A stretch of DNA of 39,756 nucleotides from Streptomyces sp. NRRL WC-3618 (GTDB taxonomy: Bacteria; Actinomycetota; Actinomycetes; Streptomycetales; Streptomycetaceae). Each line of letters starts with the position of its first letter. The stretch's first letter is position 1. Both the position numbers and the translations under genes were made by a program. The DNA lies in assembly GCF_001280005.1 (NCBI RefSeq), contig NZ_LGDW01000470.1, positions 1-39,756 on the forward strand, read 5' to 3'. Below are positions 25,048 to 33,940 of the stretch, in pieces. The notes beneath the pieces are model-generated. The model was not told where the DNA came from and did no database searches. It worked only from the letters and a program-made list of their open reading frames with translations.

Positions 25048-26637
25048 CTACTGCCCGACCCGCCCGGGCTGCAGCACCTTCGTGAACAGCACGGTCCCGT
25101 CCTGCTCGCGCAGCCGCACCGTCAGCTCACCGCTGCCGCCGTCGATGTCGACCTCGCCGAAGAACTGGTAGCCGCCGGCGGGTGAGACGTTCGCCGCGGT
25201 CGGCGCCTTCACGAAGACGCGCTCCGGACCGAACGTGTTGTCGAGCGCGCTGGCGGGGAACGCCCCCGCGTTCAGCGGGCCCGACACGAACTCCCAGAAC
25301 GGCTCGAAGTCGGTGAAGGCGGCCCGCGAGGGCTGGTAGTGCTGCGCCGAGGTGTGGTGGACGTCGGCGGTCAGCCAGACCGTGCCGGTGATCCGCCGGT
25401 GCTTGATGTACCGCAGCAGCTCGGCGATCTGCAGCTCACGCCCGAGGGGCGCGCCCGGATCGCCCTGCGCGACGGCCTCGATGTTGGCCTTGCCCTCGGT
25501 GGTGTCCGGCACGACCAGACCCAGCGGCATGTCGGCGGCGATCACCTTCCACACGGCACGCGAGCAGGACAGTTCCCGCTTGAGCCACTCCAGCTGCTCG
25601 GTGCCGAGGATGCCCTGCGGGTCGACGGTCTGGCCGTCGGGGGAGTTCGCGTTGCGGTACGTCCGCATGTCGAGGACGAACACGTCGAGCAGCGGCCCCT
25701 GACGCAGCACCCGGTTGACGCGGCCCTCCCGGGCGCCCGGCCGGAGCGTGGAGACCGGGAAGTACTCGCTGAAGGCCCGCCTGGCCCGGCCGGCGAGGAC
25801 GTCGACGCTCTTCTCGGTGTAACGGGTGTCCGAGTCGAGGACCCGCTCCCCGGGGTACCAGTTGTTGCGCACCTCGTGGTCGTCCCACTGGATGATCGAC
25901 GGGACCTGGGCGTTGAACCGCCGGAGGTTCTCGTCGAGCAGGTTGTAGCGGAAGTTGCCCCGGAACTCGGCGAGCGTCTCGGCGACCTTCGACTTCTCCT
26001 CGGTGGTGATGTTCCGCCAGGTGCTGCCGTCGGGCAGCGCGGCGGTCGCGGCGATCGGGCCGTCGGCGTAGATGTTGTCGCCGCTGCACAGGAAGAAGTC
26101 GGGGTCGAGCTTCCCCATCGCGTCGTAGATCCGGTAGCCGCCGAGGTCCGGGTTGATGCCCCAGCCCTGGCCCGCCAGGTCCCCCGACCAAAGGAACCGC
26201 ACCCCGTCGCGCCGCCGCGCAGACGCCGTACGGAAGGTGCCGGCCACCGGCTCGCCGGTGCGGCGCGGGTCGTCCGGGTCGGCGAGCAGCACGCGGTAGT
26301 GGATCTGCTCGCCGGACGGCAGCCCGCGCAGTCGCGTCGTACCGGTGAAGTCGGTGTCCGCGCCGAGCAGCGGACCGTGCCAGCGGCGGGCGTTGCGGAA
26401 CGAGCCGGTGGGGCACGTCTCGACGACCATCCGGGCGGGCCGGTCGGACCGCACCCACACCAGCCCCGAGTCGGCGGTCACATCACCGGTCTGGACGCCC
26501 CAACCGGCCTCCGGCCGCCCGGACAGGGCGAACGCGGGCGCCGCCGCAGCGATGCCGGCGGGCAAGGTCAGAGCAGCCGAAGCGGCGAGCGAGCCGCGCA
26601 GCACGCTGCGACGACCGGGCAGAGGGGAAGGTGACAT
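25048..26637 (-). CDS. phoD: Alkaline phosphatase D (PhoD), Tat-exported
   Basis: This 529-residue protein starts with a twin-arginine signal: GRRSVLRGSLAASAALTLPAG, a hydrophobic stretch and AFA before the mature protein. The PhoD Fn3-like N-terminal domain (GWGVQTGDVTADSGLVWVRSD) precedes the phosphodiesterase core: LWSGDLAG, DFFLCSGDNIYADGP (Asp and Asn ligands), IIQWDDHEVRNNWYPGE, MPLGLVVPD and TADVHHTSAQHY. It is a secreted Ca/Fe-dependent phosphodiesterase/phosphatase used in phosphate scavenging. Start ATG 26637 has GGAGG 8 bp upstream. No PhoP box was identified by eye in the spacer. Confidence 0.93.
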   Translation of the reverse strand: MSPSPLPGRRSVLRGSLAASAALTLPAGIAAAAPAFALSGRPEAGWGVQTGDVTADSGLVWVRSDRPARMVVETCPTGSFRNARRWHGPLLGADTDFTGTTRLRGLPSGEQIHYRVLLADPDDPRRTGEPVAGTFRTASARRRDGVRFLWSGDLAGQGWGINPDLGGYRIYDAMGKLDPDFFLCSGDNIYADGPIAATAALPDGSTWRNITTEEKSKVAETLAEFRGNFRYNLLDENLRRFNAQVPSIIQWDDHEVRNNWYPGERVLDSDTRYTEKSVDVLAGRARRAFSEYFPVSTLRPGAREGRVNRVLRQGPLLDVFVLDMRTYRNANSPDGQTVDPQGILGTEQLEWLKRELSCSRAVWKVIAADMPLGLVVPDTTEGKANIEAVAQGDPGAPLGRELQIAELLRYIKHRRITGTVWLTADVHHTSAQHYQPSRAAFTDFEPFWEFVSGPLNAGAFPASALDNTFGPERVFVKAPTAANVSPAGGYQFFGEVDIDGGSGELTVRLREQDGTVLFTKVLQPGRVGQ

Positions 26638-26747
26638 GGGGCGTGCCTCCGGGGACAGGAACCGGCGAGTGTGCACAGCCACAACTACGGGGGCACCGCA
26701 GCGCCCACGCAAACCACAGGTGAACAACCGCCAGCGAGGACAAGGGA

Positions 26748-26803
26748 ACCGGTGTGTGACAACCGGTGTGTGACAACCGGTGTGCGAGAACCGGTGTGTG
26801 AGC
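26748..26803. repeat. Four tandem 14-bp repeats upstream of phoD
   Basis: Four units of ACCGGTGTGTGACA and variants occupy 26748-26761, 26762-26775, 26776-26789 and 26790-26803. The first two are identical; the third differs at two bases and the fourth at two. They lie about 110 bp upstream of the leftward phoD start and ahead of the rightward EamA pseudogene. PhoP boxes in Streptomyces are direct repeats of 11 bp, so this 14-bp repeat is probably something else. Confidence 0.8.
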
Positions 26804-26869
26804 CGCCCTCAGGCAAGGAGCGCTTCGGCCATCAGCCGGATGCCCTCCCGGATCCGCGCCGGCGACAAC

Positions 26870-27756
26870 TGCGCGTACTCACCCCCGCGCGCGGGGTCCT
26901 TCTCACCGCCCTCGCCCCGCCGTCCTCGTCGGCTGCTCCTTCACCGCCAACAGCGTCCTCGGCGACTACCCCTACGCGGGCGGCCAGTTCCTGCGCTACG
27001 GACTGGCCTGCCTGCTGCTCCTGCCCCTGCTCGGCCGGGGCGGCGCCGCCCCGCTGCGGACGCTCACCGCCCGCCGGTGGGCCCGCCTCGCGCTGCTCGC
27101 CGCCGTCGGCATGGTCGGCTTCAACCAGGCCGTCATCGCCGCCGAACGCAGCGCGGAACCGGCGGTGCCCGGGGTGTTCGTGGGCTGCGCGCCCGTCGTC
27201 GTGGCCGTCCTGGTGCCCCTGCTGGACGGGCGGCGGCTCAGGCGGACCGTGCTGTACGGGGCGTTGACCGTCGCGGTGGGCGCGTTCGCGGTTCAGGGGT
27301 GGGGCCGTACGGACGGTGTGGGCATCGCGTTCTCCGGGTGCGCGCTGGCCGGTGAGGTCGGGTTCGCGGTGCTCGCCGTGCCCTTGGTGCGGCCCCTGGG
27401 GCCCCGGCTGCTGTCGGCGACCGTGTGTGGCCTCGCCACCGCCGAGTCCGCGCTCGCCGGGGTGGCCCTCGACGGCACCGGCTGACTGCGGGTGCCCGAC
27501 GCCACCGAAGCCGCCGCGCTGCTGTGGCAGGCGGCGGTCGTCACCGTCGTCGGCTTCGTGTGCTGGTACATCGGGCTGCGGCGGATCGGCGCCGAGCGCG
27601 CCACGCTCTTCTCCGGTCTGATCCCGGTCGCGGCGGCCTGCACCGCCCCGCTCGTCGCACGGGCTCCTACGGCACCACCCAGGCCGCCGGAAGCACCCTC
27701 GTCGGTGCCGGAGTCGCCCTGGGATGGGGCGCGTTGGACTTCGTACGTCTTCGCCG
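26870..27756 (+). pseudogene. EamA/DMT transporter pseudogene
   Basis: The decayed reading frame encodes an EamA transporter. Segments include VLVGCSFTANSVLGDYPYAG, GFNQAVIAAERSAEPAVPGV, then LTVAVGAFAVQGWGRTDGVG and VVTVVGFVCWYIGLRRIGAE. Three lesions are visible. One frame change near 26922 separates LLTALAP from AVLVGCSF. An in-frame TGA at 27482-27484 sits where a Trp is likely (TG*LRVPDA). Another frame change near 27660 separates PLVAR from GSYGTTQAAGS. The frames otherwise hold together over about 280 codons. It is convergent with the alpha/beta hydrolase gene. Clearly inactive. Confidence 0.82.
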
Positions 27757-27757
27757 G

Positions 27758-28600
27758 TCAGCGGCTGCCGTCGAGGATCACCCGTGCGACCAGCGCCGGA
27801 TCGTCGTTCATCGGGACGTGCCCGCAGCCCGGCAGCCGGATCAGGCGGGCCTTGGGGATGATCCGCTTGGCGCGGATGCCCTGGCGACGCACGAGCAGCA
27901 TGTCCCGGGTACCCCACGCCACCGTGACCGGGAGACCGGGGACGTCGTCCGTGAACCGAACATCCCGGCCGTTCCTGAGGGTCTCGGCGAACCGCTGGGC
28001 GTTCGCCAGGGCGAGCGTCTCGGCGACGACGGCCTCGGGTGAACGGCGGCCGGGACGGGCGTAGATGGTGCTCGTCAGGACGGTCCGCCCCGCCGCCGAG
28101 CGCGACAGCCGCTCGACCAGCGGCACCGGCATGCTCCGCGCGGCCCGTCGCATCGCGAGCAGCACACCGAACGCGTACCGCCGCTCCGCCCGCGACCAGA
28201 ACCCCGCCGGGGAAAGCGCGGTGACGGACCGTACGCGCTTCTCGCGCCCGAGCTCCAGGGCCAGCAGACCGCCCAGCGAGTTGCCCGCCACATGCGGCCG
28301 GTCCAGCTCCAGCGCGTCGCACAGGCCGCCGAAGACGGCGGTCATCGTCGGCAGGTCGTGCACGAAGTCGTCCGGCAGCGCGGGGGACGCGCCGAACCCG
28401 GGGAGATCGACGGCGATCACCTCACGCTCGGTGGCCAGGATGTCGATCACCGGGTCCCAGGCCTGCCGGTGGTGCCCGATGCCGTGCAGCAGCAGAAGCG
28501 GTTCGCCGACGCCCACGCGCGCGTACGCGAGGGTCACGGTCCTGGTCGCGGCCTCCGGGCCGTACGGAGAGGGGACCTCGAAGGCGACGGTGGCGGACAT
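27758..28600 (-). CDS. Alpha/beta-hydrolase
   Basis: This 280-residue protein has the usual hydrolase landmarks: the oxyanion region LLLLHGIGHHRQAWDPV (about 36-52), VDLPGFGAS, the nucleophile elbow VAGNSLGGLLALEL (Ser in GNSLGG, about 107-112), the acid segment in VAWGTRDMLL and the catalytic His in PGCGHVPMNDDPAL. Substrate unknown; it is most like esterase or C-C hydrolase members. ATG 28600 has GAGGAG upstream. It is divergent from the sigma-factor gene with about 137 bp between, so it could be controlled together with it. Confidence 0.88.
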   Translation of the reverse strand: MSATVAFEVPSPYGPEAATRTVTLAYARVGVGEPLLLLHGIGHHRQAWDPVIDILATEREVIAVDLPGFGASPALPDDFVHDLPTMTAVFGGLCDALELDRPHVAGNSLGGLLALELGREKRVRSVTALSPAGFWSRAERRYAFGVLLAMRRAARSMPVPLVERLSRSAAGRTVLTSTIYARPGRRSPEAVVAETLALANAQRFAETLRNGRDVRFTDDVPGLPVTVAWGTRDMLLVRRQGIRAKRIIPKARLIRLPGCGHVPMNDDPALVARVILDGSR

Positions 28601-28736
28601 GGGCTGCTCCTCGGCGTACACGTCTGCGTATCTGCGCAGACAGCTTGTCAGCAAGTTACTACCGACGGGTAGGCCTTGGCGGGTGCCGACCCTGAACTCG
28701 CTGGACACGGCCGCGCAACCGGGTTGGGATGGAGCA

Positions 28737-29639
28737 ATGACTGCCGACACCGTCACCGACGTCTTCGAAGAGCACCGGCCCGTCCTCATGGGCGTCGCCT
28801 ACCGCATGCTCGGCCGGGTGGCCGACGCCGAGGACGTCGTCCAGGACGCGTGGCTGCGCTGGTCCGGCGCCGACCGGACCGACGTACGCGAACCGCGCGG
28901 CTATCTCGTGCGCGTCACGACCCGGCTCGCCATCGACCGGCTGCGCCAGGTGAAGGCACGCGGTGAGACGTACGTCGGCCCATGGCTCCCCGAGCCGTAC
29001 GTCACCGAACTCACCGGCGCCGCGGGCACCGTCCCGGACGCGGCCGAGCGGGCCGTCCTCGCCGACACCGTCTCCCTCGCGGTCATGGTCGTCATGGAGT
29101 CCCTCTCGCCGCTGGAGCGCGCGGTGTTCGTGCTGAGGGAGGCGTTCGGATACCCGTTCGCGGAGATCGCCGCCATGCTCGACCGCTCCGAACCGGCGGT
29201 GCGCCAGCTCGCCGGACGCGCCCGCCGGCACGTCGACGAACGGCGTCCGCGCTACGACGTCGACCCCGCCCAGCGCCGTGACCTGACCGAACGGTTCCTC
29301 GTCGCCGCGGAACGGGGCGACCTCGAGAGCCTCATGGAACTGCTCGCCCCCGACGTCTGCCTCGTCGCCGACAGCGGCGGTCTGGCACGGGCGCCGCGCC
29401 GGATCCTGGAGTCGGCCGACCACGTGGGCCGCTTCGTCATCGGCACCGCGGGCAAGGGCCTCGCGGACGCGTCGTTCCGCTTCCTGGAGGTCAACGGCGG
29501 CTTCGCCGTGCTGATCCTGGCCGGTGGCAAGCCCGACGCCGTGTTCCAGATGGATGTGGCGGACGGCCGGATCCAGTACGTGTACATCATCCGCAACCCG
29601 GACAAGGTGCGTTTCCTGGCCACTCCCCAGGAAGGCTGA
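28737..29639 (+). CDS. SigJ-type (ECF41-like) RNA polymerase sigma factor
   Basis: This 300-residue sigma factor has a region 2 (VFEEHRPVLMGVAYRMLGRVADAEDVVQDAWLRW, about 9-42), a region 4 helix-turn-helix (LSPLERAVFVLREAFGYPFAEIAAMLDRSEPAVRQLAGRARRHV, about 125-168) and a C-terminal SnoaL-like extension (about 185-300), which acts in this family as a built-in regulator in place of a separate anti-sigma factor. The ATG is preceded by GGGATGGAGC. The neighbouring divergent alpha/beta hydrolase is a likely target, because ECF41-type factors often control an adjacent enzyme gene; this is inference. Confidence 0.88.
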   Translation: MTADTVTDVFEEHRPVLMGVAYRMLGRVADAEDVVQDAWLRWSGADRTDVREPRGYLVRVTTRLAIDRLRQVKARGETYVGPWLPEPYVTELTGAAGTVPDAAERAVLADTVSLAVMVVMESLSPLERAVFVLREAFGYPFAEIAAMLDRSEPAVRQLAGRARRHVDERRPRYDVDPAQRRDLTERFLVAAERGDLESLMELLAPDVCLVADSGGLARAPRRILESADHVGRFVIGTAGKGLADASFRFLEVNGGFAVLILAGGKPDAVFQMDVADGRIQYVYIIRNPDKVRFLATPQEG

Positions 29640-29674
29640 TTGGTCTTGACCAACCTTCAGGGCCGCCCTATGGT
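29640..29674 (+). promoter_or_regulatory. DasR-like operator over the GntR gene promoter
   Basis: TTGGTCTTGACCAA (29640-29653) is a perfect dyad with a two-base centre and closely resembles the DasR-type (HutC subfamily) site TGGTCTAGACCA. TTGACC (29646-29651) and TATGGT (29669-29674), 17 bp apart, look like a vegetative promoter, so the operator covers the -35 element. Autorepression by the downstream GntR protein is the simplest reading. Confidence 0.7.
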
Positions 29675-29750
29675 CGCAGGAAAGTGCAACAACCTTTAAT
29701 AAACAAGGGCATCAAAACGCCGCTGGACCACGGCGATCGCGGAGGACACG

Positions 29751-30512
29751 GTGGGGACCACGCAGTTGGAAACGGTGCCGGAGCCGAAGTACTGGCAGCT
29801 GAAGACCGTGCTCAGTGAGGCACTGGACTCCGAGTTCAGGGTGGGCGAGATCCTGCCCAACGAGCGCGACCTCGCGGCCCGCTTCGGCGTCGCCCGTGCC
29901 ACGCTCCGCCAGGCACTGGAACAGCTCGAACTCGAAGGCCGGCTGCACCGCCGCCGCGGTGTCGGTACGACCGTCGCCCCGCCGCGCATGGGCGTCGCCG
30001 TCGGCACGGCTGAGCACGCGTGGCCGGGCGCGGCGGGCGATGCCTGGCAGCCCGTGGACAGCGGGCTGACCGTACCGGCCGTGGGGGTGGCCGCCGCCCT
30101 GGAGACGGGCGCCGACGAGCCCGTCCACACCGTGCGCCGCTCCCGCGTCTCGCACGGCCAGCCGGTCGCCGCCGAGCTGCTCTACGTCCCGGCGGGGTCG
30201 GTGCCCGACCTGTCGGCGATAGACGCCCCGTCCGGCGCGCCACGCGCGCGTGCGGTGCTGCGCGAGCTCCAGCGTCTGGAGCTGGAGGGCCAGGACCGCG
30301 CCGTTGAGCTCGGATCGGCCCGCGCGGACGACGCCAAGGAACTGGACCGCCTCCCCGGGGCCCCCGTCCTCGTCGTCACAACCCGCTTCTTCGCCCAGGG
30401 CCGCACGGCCGCACTGTCGGTGGCGACCTATCGCGCTGACACGTGCCGGTTGACCTTCGGCGACACCGGGGGAGTGGAGATCCACCACGGCCCGGAACGC
30501 CACGCGTCCTGA
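29751..30512 (+). CDS. GntR/HutC-family regulator (UTRA domain)
   Basis: This 253-residue protein has an N-terminal winged helix (YWQLKTVLSEALDSEFRVGEILPNERDLAARFGVARATLRQALEQLELEGRLHRRRGVGTTV, about 14-73) and a C-terminal UTRA ligand domain (about 95-250), the layout of HutC-type regulators such as DasR. The helix-turn-helix segment LAARFGVARATLRQAL is well kept. DasR responds to phosphorylated amino sugars, but this protein's ligand is unknown. Start GTG 29751 has GGAGG a few bases upstream. A DasR-like operator lies about 100 bp upstream. It is convergent with a ROK regulator, itself a sugar-type family. Confidence 0.88.
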   Translation: MGTTQLETVPEPKYWQLKTVLSEALDSEFRVGEILPNERDLAARFGVARATLRQALEQLELEGRLHRRRGVGTTVAPPRMGVAVGTAEHAWPGAAGDAWQPVDSGLTVPAVGVAAALETGADEPVHTVRRSRVSHGQPVAAELLYVPAGSVPDLSAIDAPSGAPRARAVLRELQRLELEGQDRAVELGSARADDAKELDRLPGAPVLVVTTRFFAQGRTAALSVATYRADTCRLTFGDTGGVEIHHGPERHAS

Positions 30513-30520
30513 CGTCCCAA

Positions 30521-30582
30521 AGGGGCGCGGGGAACTGCGCGACCAGCCACAACGGACCCGCAGCTCCTGAAACCGCGCCCCT
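30521..30582. repeat. Streptomyces intergenic repeat with inverted ends (copy 1)
   Basis: AGGGGCGCGG (30521-30530) and CCGCGCCCCT (30573-30582) form perfect 10-bp arms around GGAACTGCGCGACCAGCCAC and further GC-rich sequence. The motif GGGGCGCGGGGAACTGCGCGA is a widespread intergenic repeat in Streptomyces genomes. It sits between the convergent GntR and ROK genes and probably ends both transcripts. Confidence 0.65.
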
Positions 30583-30592
30583 CGCGGAGCTC

Positions 30593-31750
30593 TCAGCGGC
30601 GGGCCGTCACGGTCCCCTCCACCGCGAACAACTGCTCCTCGACATGGTCGAGAGCAAGCCGCAGCGCACCCGTCGCCACCGCCGCCTCGCCGAGGAGTGA
30701 GAGGGCCACACCGGGCGGCCGCAGACAGTACCGCGCCAACTCGTCGCGCAACGGCTCCAGTACGCCGTCCAGCCCCGCCGCCCAGCCGCCGACGACGACC
30801 AGCTCGGGGTCGAGGGCCAGGACGAGTGCGGCCACGTCATGGACCAGCCGCTGGATGAAGCGGTCGACGGCCGCGCGGGCCCCCTCGTCGCCCTCACGGG
30901 CGCGACCGAACACCCCGGCGACCGCCACCTCGTCGAGCGGGTGCAGCGGCTCGCCCGTGGTCGACAGCAACGCCTCCGGGGTCGCCTCCCGGCCCAGAAG
31001 ATGCAGCGCGCCGATCTCCCCGGCCGCCCCGCCGTACCCCCGGTGCAGCCGCCCGCCGATCAGCGAACCGGCGCCCGGACTCAACCCGGCCAGCACGAAC
31101 ACGACGTCGTCGGAGTCGATCGCCGCGCCCTTCCAGTGCTCGGCGACGGCGGCAGCGTTGGCGTCGTTCTCGACCAGCACCGGGCACTTGAAGGACCGGC
31201 TGAGCCGCTCACCGAGCCGCAGCCCGGTCCACTCCGGCAGCGCCGTGCACAGCCGTACGACCCCGTCGGCCTCCACGATCCCGGGCGTGGCCACGCCCAC
31301 GGCCCGCAGCGAGTCACGGGCCACCCCGGCCCGGCGCAGCAGCTCGGCGACCGCCGACCGCAGCCGCTCCAGCCGCTCGTCGGCGGGCGCCGCCTCGTCG
31401 ACGTCCTTCGAGATCGACCCCAGAAGGCGCCCGTCGAGGTCGGACAGCAGCGCGGCGACCCGATGGGAGCCGATCTCCAGCCCCAGCAGATGCCCGGCCT
31501 CCGCCCGGAACCGGAACCGCCGCGCGGGCCGCCCCTGCCGCCGGGCGACACTCTCGTCGGCGGCCTGCTCGACGACGAGCCCGCCCTCGATGAGCCCCTC
31601 GACGACGCCCTCGACGGTCGGCCGGGACAGCCCGGTCACCCGGGTGACCTCGGTCAGCGTCGCGCAGTCCGTGGCACGCAGCGCGTGCAGCACCACCGCG
31701 GAGTTGATCCTTCGCAGCAGCGAGGGATCCCCACCGGTCAGCTGCCCCAA
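30593..31750 (-). CDS. ROK-family transcriptional regulator
   Basis: This 385-residue protein has an N-terminal winged helix (DPSLLRRINSAVVLHALRATDCATLTEVTRVTGLSRPTVEGVVEGLIEGGLV, about 8-60) and a ROK kinase-fold domain: LGLEIGSHRVAALLSDLDG (about 89-107), VATPGIVEADG and PVLVENDANAAAVAEHW with Asp in ENDAN. Regulators of this kind bind sugars and leave DNA on binding. The typical zinc motif (CxCGxxGC) in the loop after AGEIGALHLL is missing; this part reads GREATPEALLSTTG. GTG/ATG start at 31750. Ligand unknown; the convergent GntR gene hints at sugar metabolism. Confidence 0.85.
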   Translation of the reverse strand: MGQLTGGDPSLLRRINSAVVLHALRATDCATLTEVTRVTGLSRPTVEGVVEGLIEGGLVVEQAADESVARRQGRPARRFRFRAEAGHLLGLEIGSHRVAALLSDLDGRLLGSISKDVDEAAPADERLERLRSAVAELLRRAGVARDSLRAVGVATPGIVEADGVVRLCTALPEWTGLRLGERLSRSFKCPVLVENDANAAAVAEHWKGAAIDSDDVVFVLAGLSPGAGSLIGGRLHRGYGGAAGEIGALHLLGREATPEALLSTTGEPLHPLDEVAVAGVFGRAREGDEGARAAVDRFIQRLVHDVAALVLALDPELVVVGGWAAGLDGVLEPLRDELARYCLRPPGVALSLLGEAAVATGALRLALDHVEEQLFAVEGTVTARR

Positions 31751-31807
31751 CGTACGTCCTCCCAGCTAAGCGGACCTGCTGAAGGCAGGTGCGCGACCGC
31801 ACCCCGG

Positions 31808-31895
31808 AAGGGGCGCGGGGCGATACGATCCGCGCGTCCGCCGCGTGGGCGCGACCAGCCCCCACCGGCCCGCAGGTCCGTCACCGCGCTTCAGC
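31808..31895. repeat. Streptomyces intergenic repeat (copy 2, with insert)
   Basis: AAGGGGCGCGGGG at 31808-31820 and GCGACCAGCCCCCACCGGCC at about 31851-31870 match the two halves of the repeat at 30521-30582, but about 30 bp of other sequence lies between them. It sits between the ROK and response-regulator genes. Confidence 0.55.
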
Positions 31896-31989
31896 GAAGC
31901 GCTCGGCGCGCGTGTGTGGGGCGGATCGTACTCGGCGCGGAGCGCGCGGGCGAGAGCCGCCCACCTCCGACCTGTCCGACGGGCCGGGA

Positions 31990-32658
31990 TCATCCGGGGG
32001 CAACGAACCCGGACTCGTACGCCAGGATGACCGCCTGGGTACGATCCCGGGCCCCAAGTTTCGCCAGCACCGCGCTGACGTGCGACTTCACGGTCTCGGT
32101 CCCGACGACCAGCCGAGCCGCGATCTCCGCGTTGGACAGCCCACTGGTCATCAGCCGCAGCACCTCCGCCTCACGCTCGGTCAGCCGCGCCCGCTCCAGT
32201 ACCGCCCGGGCGGCCCGGTTCCCGCCGCTGTCCCCGTCCCCGTACTCGGCCGCCAACCGCCGTACCGAGGCCGGGAACAGCAGCGACTCGCCCTCGGCGA
32301 CCAACCGCACCGCGTGCACGATCTCGGCCGGCCGGGCCCGCTTGAGCAGAAACCCGTCGGCACCGGCCCGTAGCGCCTCGTACACGTACTCGTCGTTCTC
32401 GAACGTCGTCACCACCAGGATCTTCGGCGGCTCCGCCACCGTGCGCAGCACCGCGCGCGTGGCCTCGATGCCGTCCATCAACGGCATCCGCACATCCATC
32501 GCGACCACATCCGGCCGCAGTTGCCTGACCAACGGAATGACGGCGGCCCCGTCCGCCGCCTCCCCGACGACCTCGATGTCGGGCTGCGCCTCCAACACGG
32601 CGCGCAGACCGGCGCGTACGAGGGGCTCGTCGTCGACCAGGAGCACGGTTACGGGCAT
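31990..32658 (-). CDS. NarL/FixJ-type response regulator
   Basis: This 222-residue protein has a receiver domain ([16 protein letters not shown]; phosphoacceptor Asp in [13 protein letters not shown] at about 55; Thr in [25 protein letters not shown]; Lys at the end of this segment) and a LuxR-type helix-turn-helix ([48 protein letters not shown], about 155-202). It is encoded just upstream of the histidine kinase stop in the same direction (about 14 bp apart), so the pair forms a two-component system. Likely target: the divergent ABC transporter genes. Confidence 0.92.
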   Translation of the reverse strand: MPVTVLLVDDEPLVRAGLRAVLEAQPDIEVVGEAADGAAVIPLVRQLRPDVVAMDVRMPLMDGIEATRAVLRTVAEPPKILVVTTFENDEYVYEALRAGADGFLLKRARPAEIVHAVRLVAEGESLLFPASVRRLAAEYGDGDSGGNRAARAVLERARLTEREAEVLRLMTSGLSNAEIAARLVVGTETVKSHVSAVLAKLGARDRTQAVILAYESGFVAPG

Positions 32659-32672
32659 CCGGCCAGCGTAGA

Positions 32673-33833
32673 TCAGCGCAGCGGCAACTCGACGTGCACC
32701 TGCCAGTCGCCCTCGTCGGGCCCCGTTCGCGCACGGCCGCCCAGCAGCGCCGCGCGCTCCCGTATGCCGCGCAGTCCGCTGCCCCGGCCGGGGCCGGGTA
32801 TCGCGGCGGTGAGGGGGTTGCGGATCTCCAGGGCGAGGGTGTCGGCCGCGACCCCGATACGGACCCGGACGGGAACGGCCCCCGCGTGCCGCAGCACATT
32901 GGTGAGCGACTCCTGGAGGATGCGGTAGCCCTCGCGGGACACCGGACCGGGCACACCGTCCAGCGAGCCGGTCACCTCCATGTCGACCTTCGCGCCGGAG
33001 GAACGGGCGGACTCCAGGAGACGGTCGGCCTCGGCGAGGGCCGGCCGGCTGCTCGCGGGCGTGCCGGACTCGCGCAGAACGCCGAGGACGCGCTCCAGGT
33101 CCTCCAGCGCGGCCCGGCCGGTCTCCTCGATGGCGTCCAGCGCCCGGTCGGTGAACGCGGGATCACCCGCCGCACGGGCAGCGCCCGCCTGCACGACGGC
33201 CACCGTGAGCGCGTGCCCGATGGAGTCGTGCAGTTCACGGGCGATGCGGTTGCGCTCCAGGAGTTGTTCGGTGCGCTCCTCCAGCGCGGCGAGCCGCTCC
33301 GTGGGGGAGGGACCGAGCAGGCGCCCGGCCAGCAAGGTGATCAACTCGCCGAGGCCCACCAGCACGCCGTAGAAGACGAGCAGCGGCAGCGGGGCGAGCA
33401 GGGCGTACACCCACTGCGGCTGCGAGGCGGGCAGGAAGGAGTTGCCGTCGGAGACGTGCCCGCTCGCGGCCAGGACCAGGTCGACGGAGGCCGACGGCAG
33501 CCAGACACTGGCCCCCATCGTCACCGCCCCGAGAGCCATCCGCACCTCCAGCCACAACACCGTCCGCAGCCGATCACGCCAACTCGCCGACGGCGCGATG
33601 GAGATCGCCGACTCGGACGCCGGCTCGCCCGGCGTCAGCAGCAGCCGCGCCTGCACCCCCTCGCCCAGCCGCACCCCCGGAACCAGCCCGACCAGCAGCA
33701 GAACAGCGGCGGGCATCCACGGAGTCGACATATCGATGAACATCCACACGCTCACGGCGAGCATCGGCACCCACAGGTGCAGCAAGCGCGTGTACGTCGT
33801 CCCGCGCAGCAGCGGGCGCAGGAAGCGGGCCAT
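32673..33833 (-). CDS. Sensor histidine kinase (HisKA_3/NarX-DesK class)
   Basis: This 386-residue membrane kinase has N-terminal hydrophobic helices ([56 protein letters not shown] and [22 protein letters not shown]), then the dimerisation/phosphoacceptor box [25 protein letters not shown] (His in ELHDSIGH, about 200) and an HATPase domain ending with [18 protein letters not shown]. The signal is unknown. It is encoded leftward with its response regulator downstream and is divergent from the ABC transporter genes, an arrangement common for envelope-stress systems. Confidence 0.9.
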   Translation of the reverse strand: MARFLRPLLRGTTYTRLLHLWVPMLAVSVWMFIDMSTPWMPAAVLLLVGLVPGVRLGEGVQARLLLTPGEPASESAISIAPSASWRDRLRTVLWLEVRMALGAVTMGASVWLPSASVDLVLAASGHVSDGNSFLPASQPQWVYALLAPLPLLVFYGVLVGLGELITLLAGRLLGPSPTERLAALEERTEQLLERNRIARELHDSIGHALTVAVVQAGAARAAGDPAFTDRALDAIEETGRAALEDLERVLGVLRESGTPASSRPALAEADRLLESARSSGAKVDMEVTGSLDGVPGPVSREGYRILQESLTNVLRHAGAVPVRVRIGVAADTLALEIRNPLTAAIPGPGRGSGLRGIRERAALLGGRARTGPDEGDWQVHVELPLR

Positions 33834-33940
33834 GGCGACATCGTGACAGCCACCACTGACAACGGGCCTCCCCCGAGCGGGGGAGACGGAGCCCTCCTGC
33901 GGGGGAGGCGCCCACCGGGGCCGACGGCCAGGCTGCTGCC

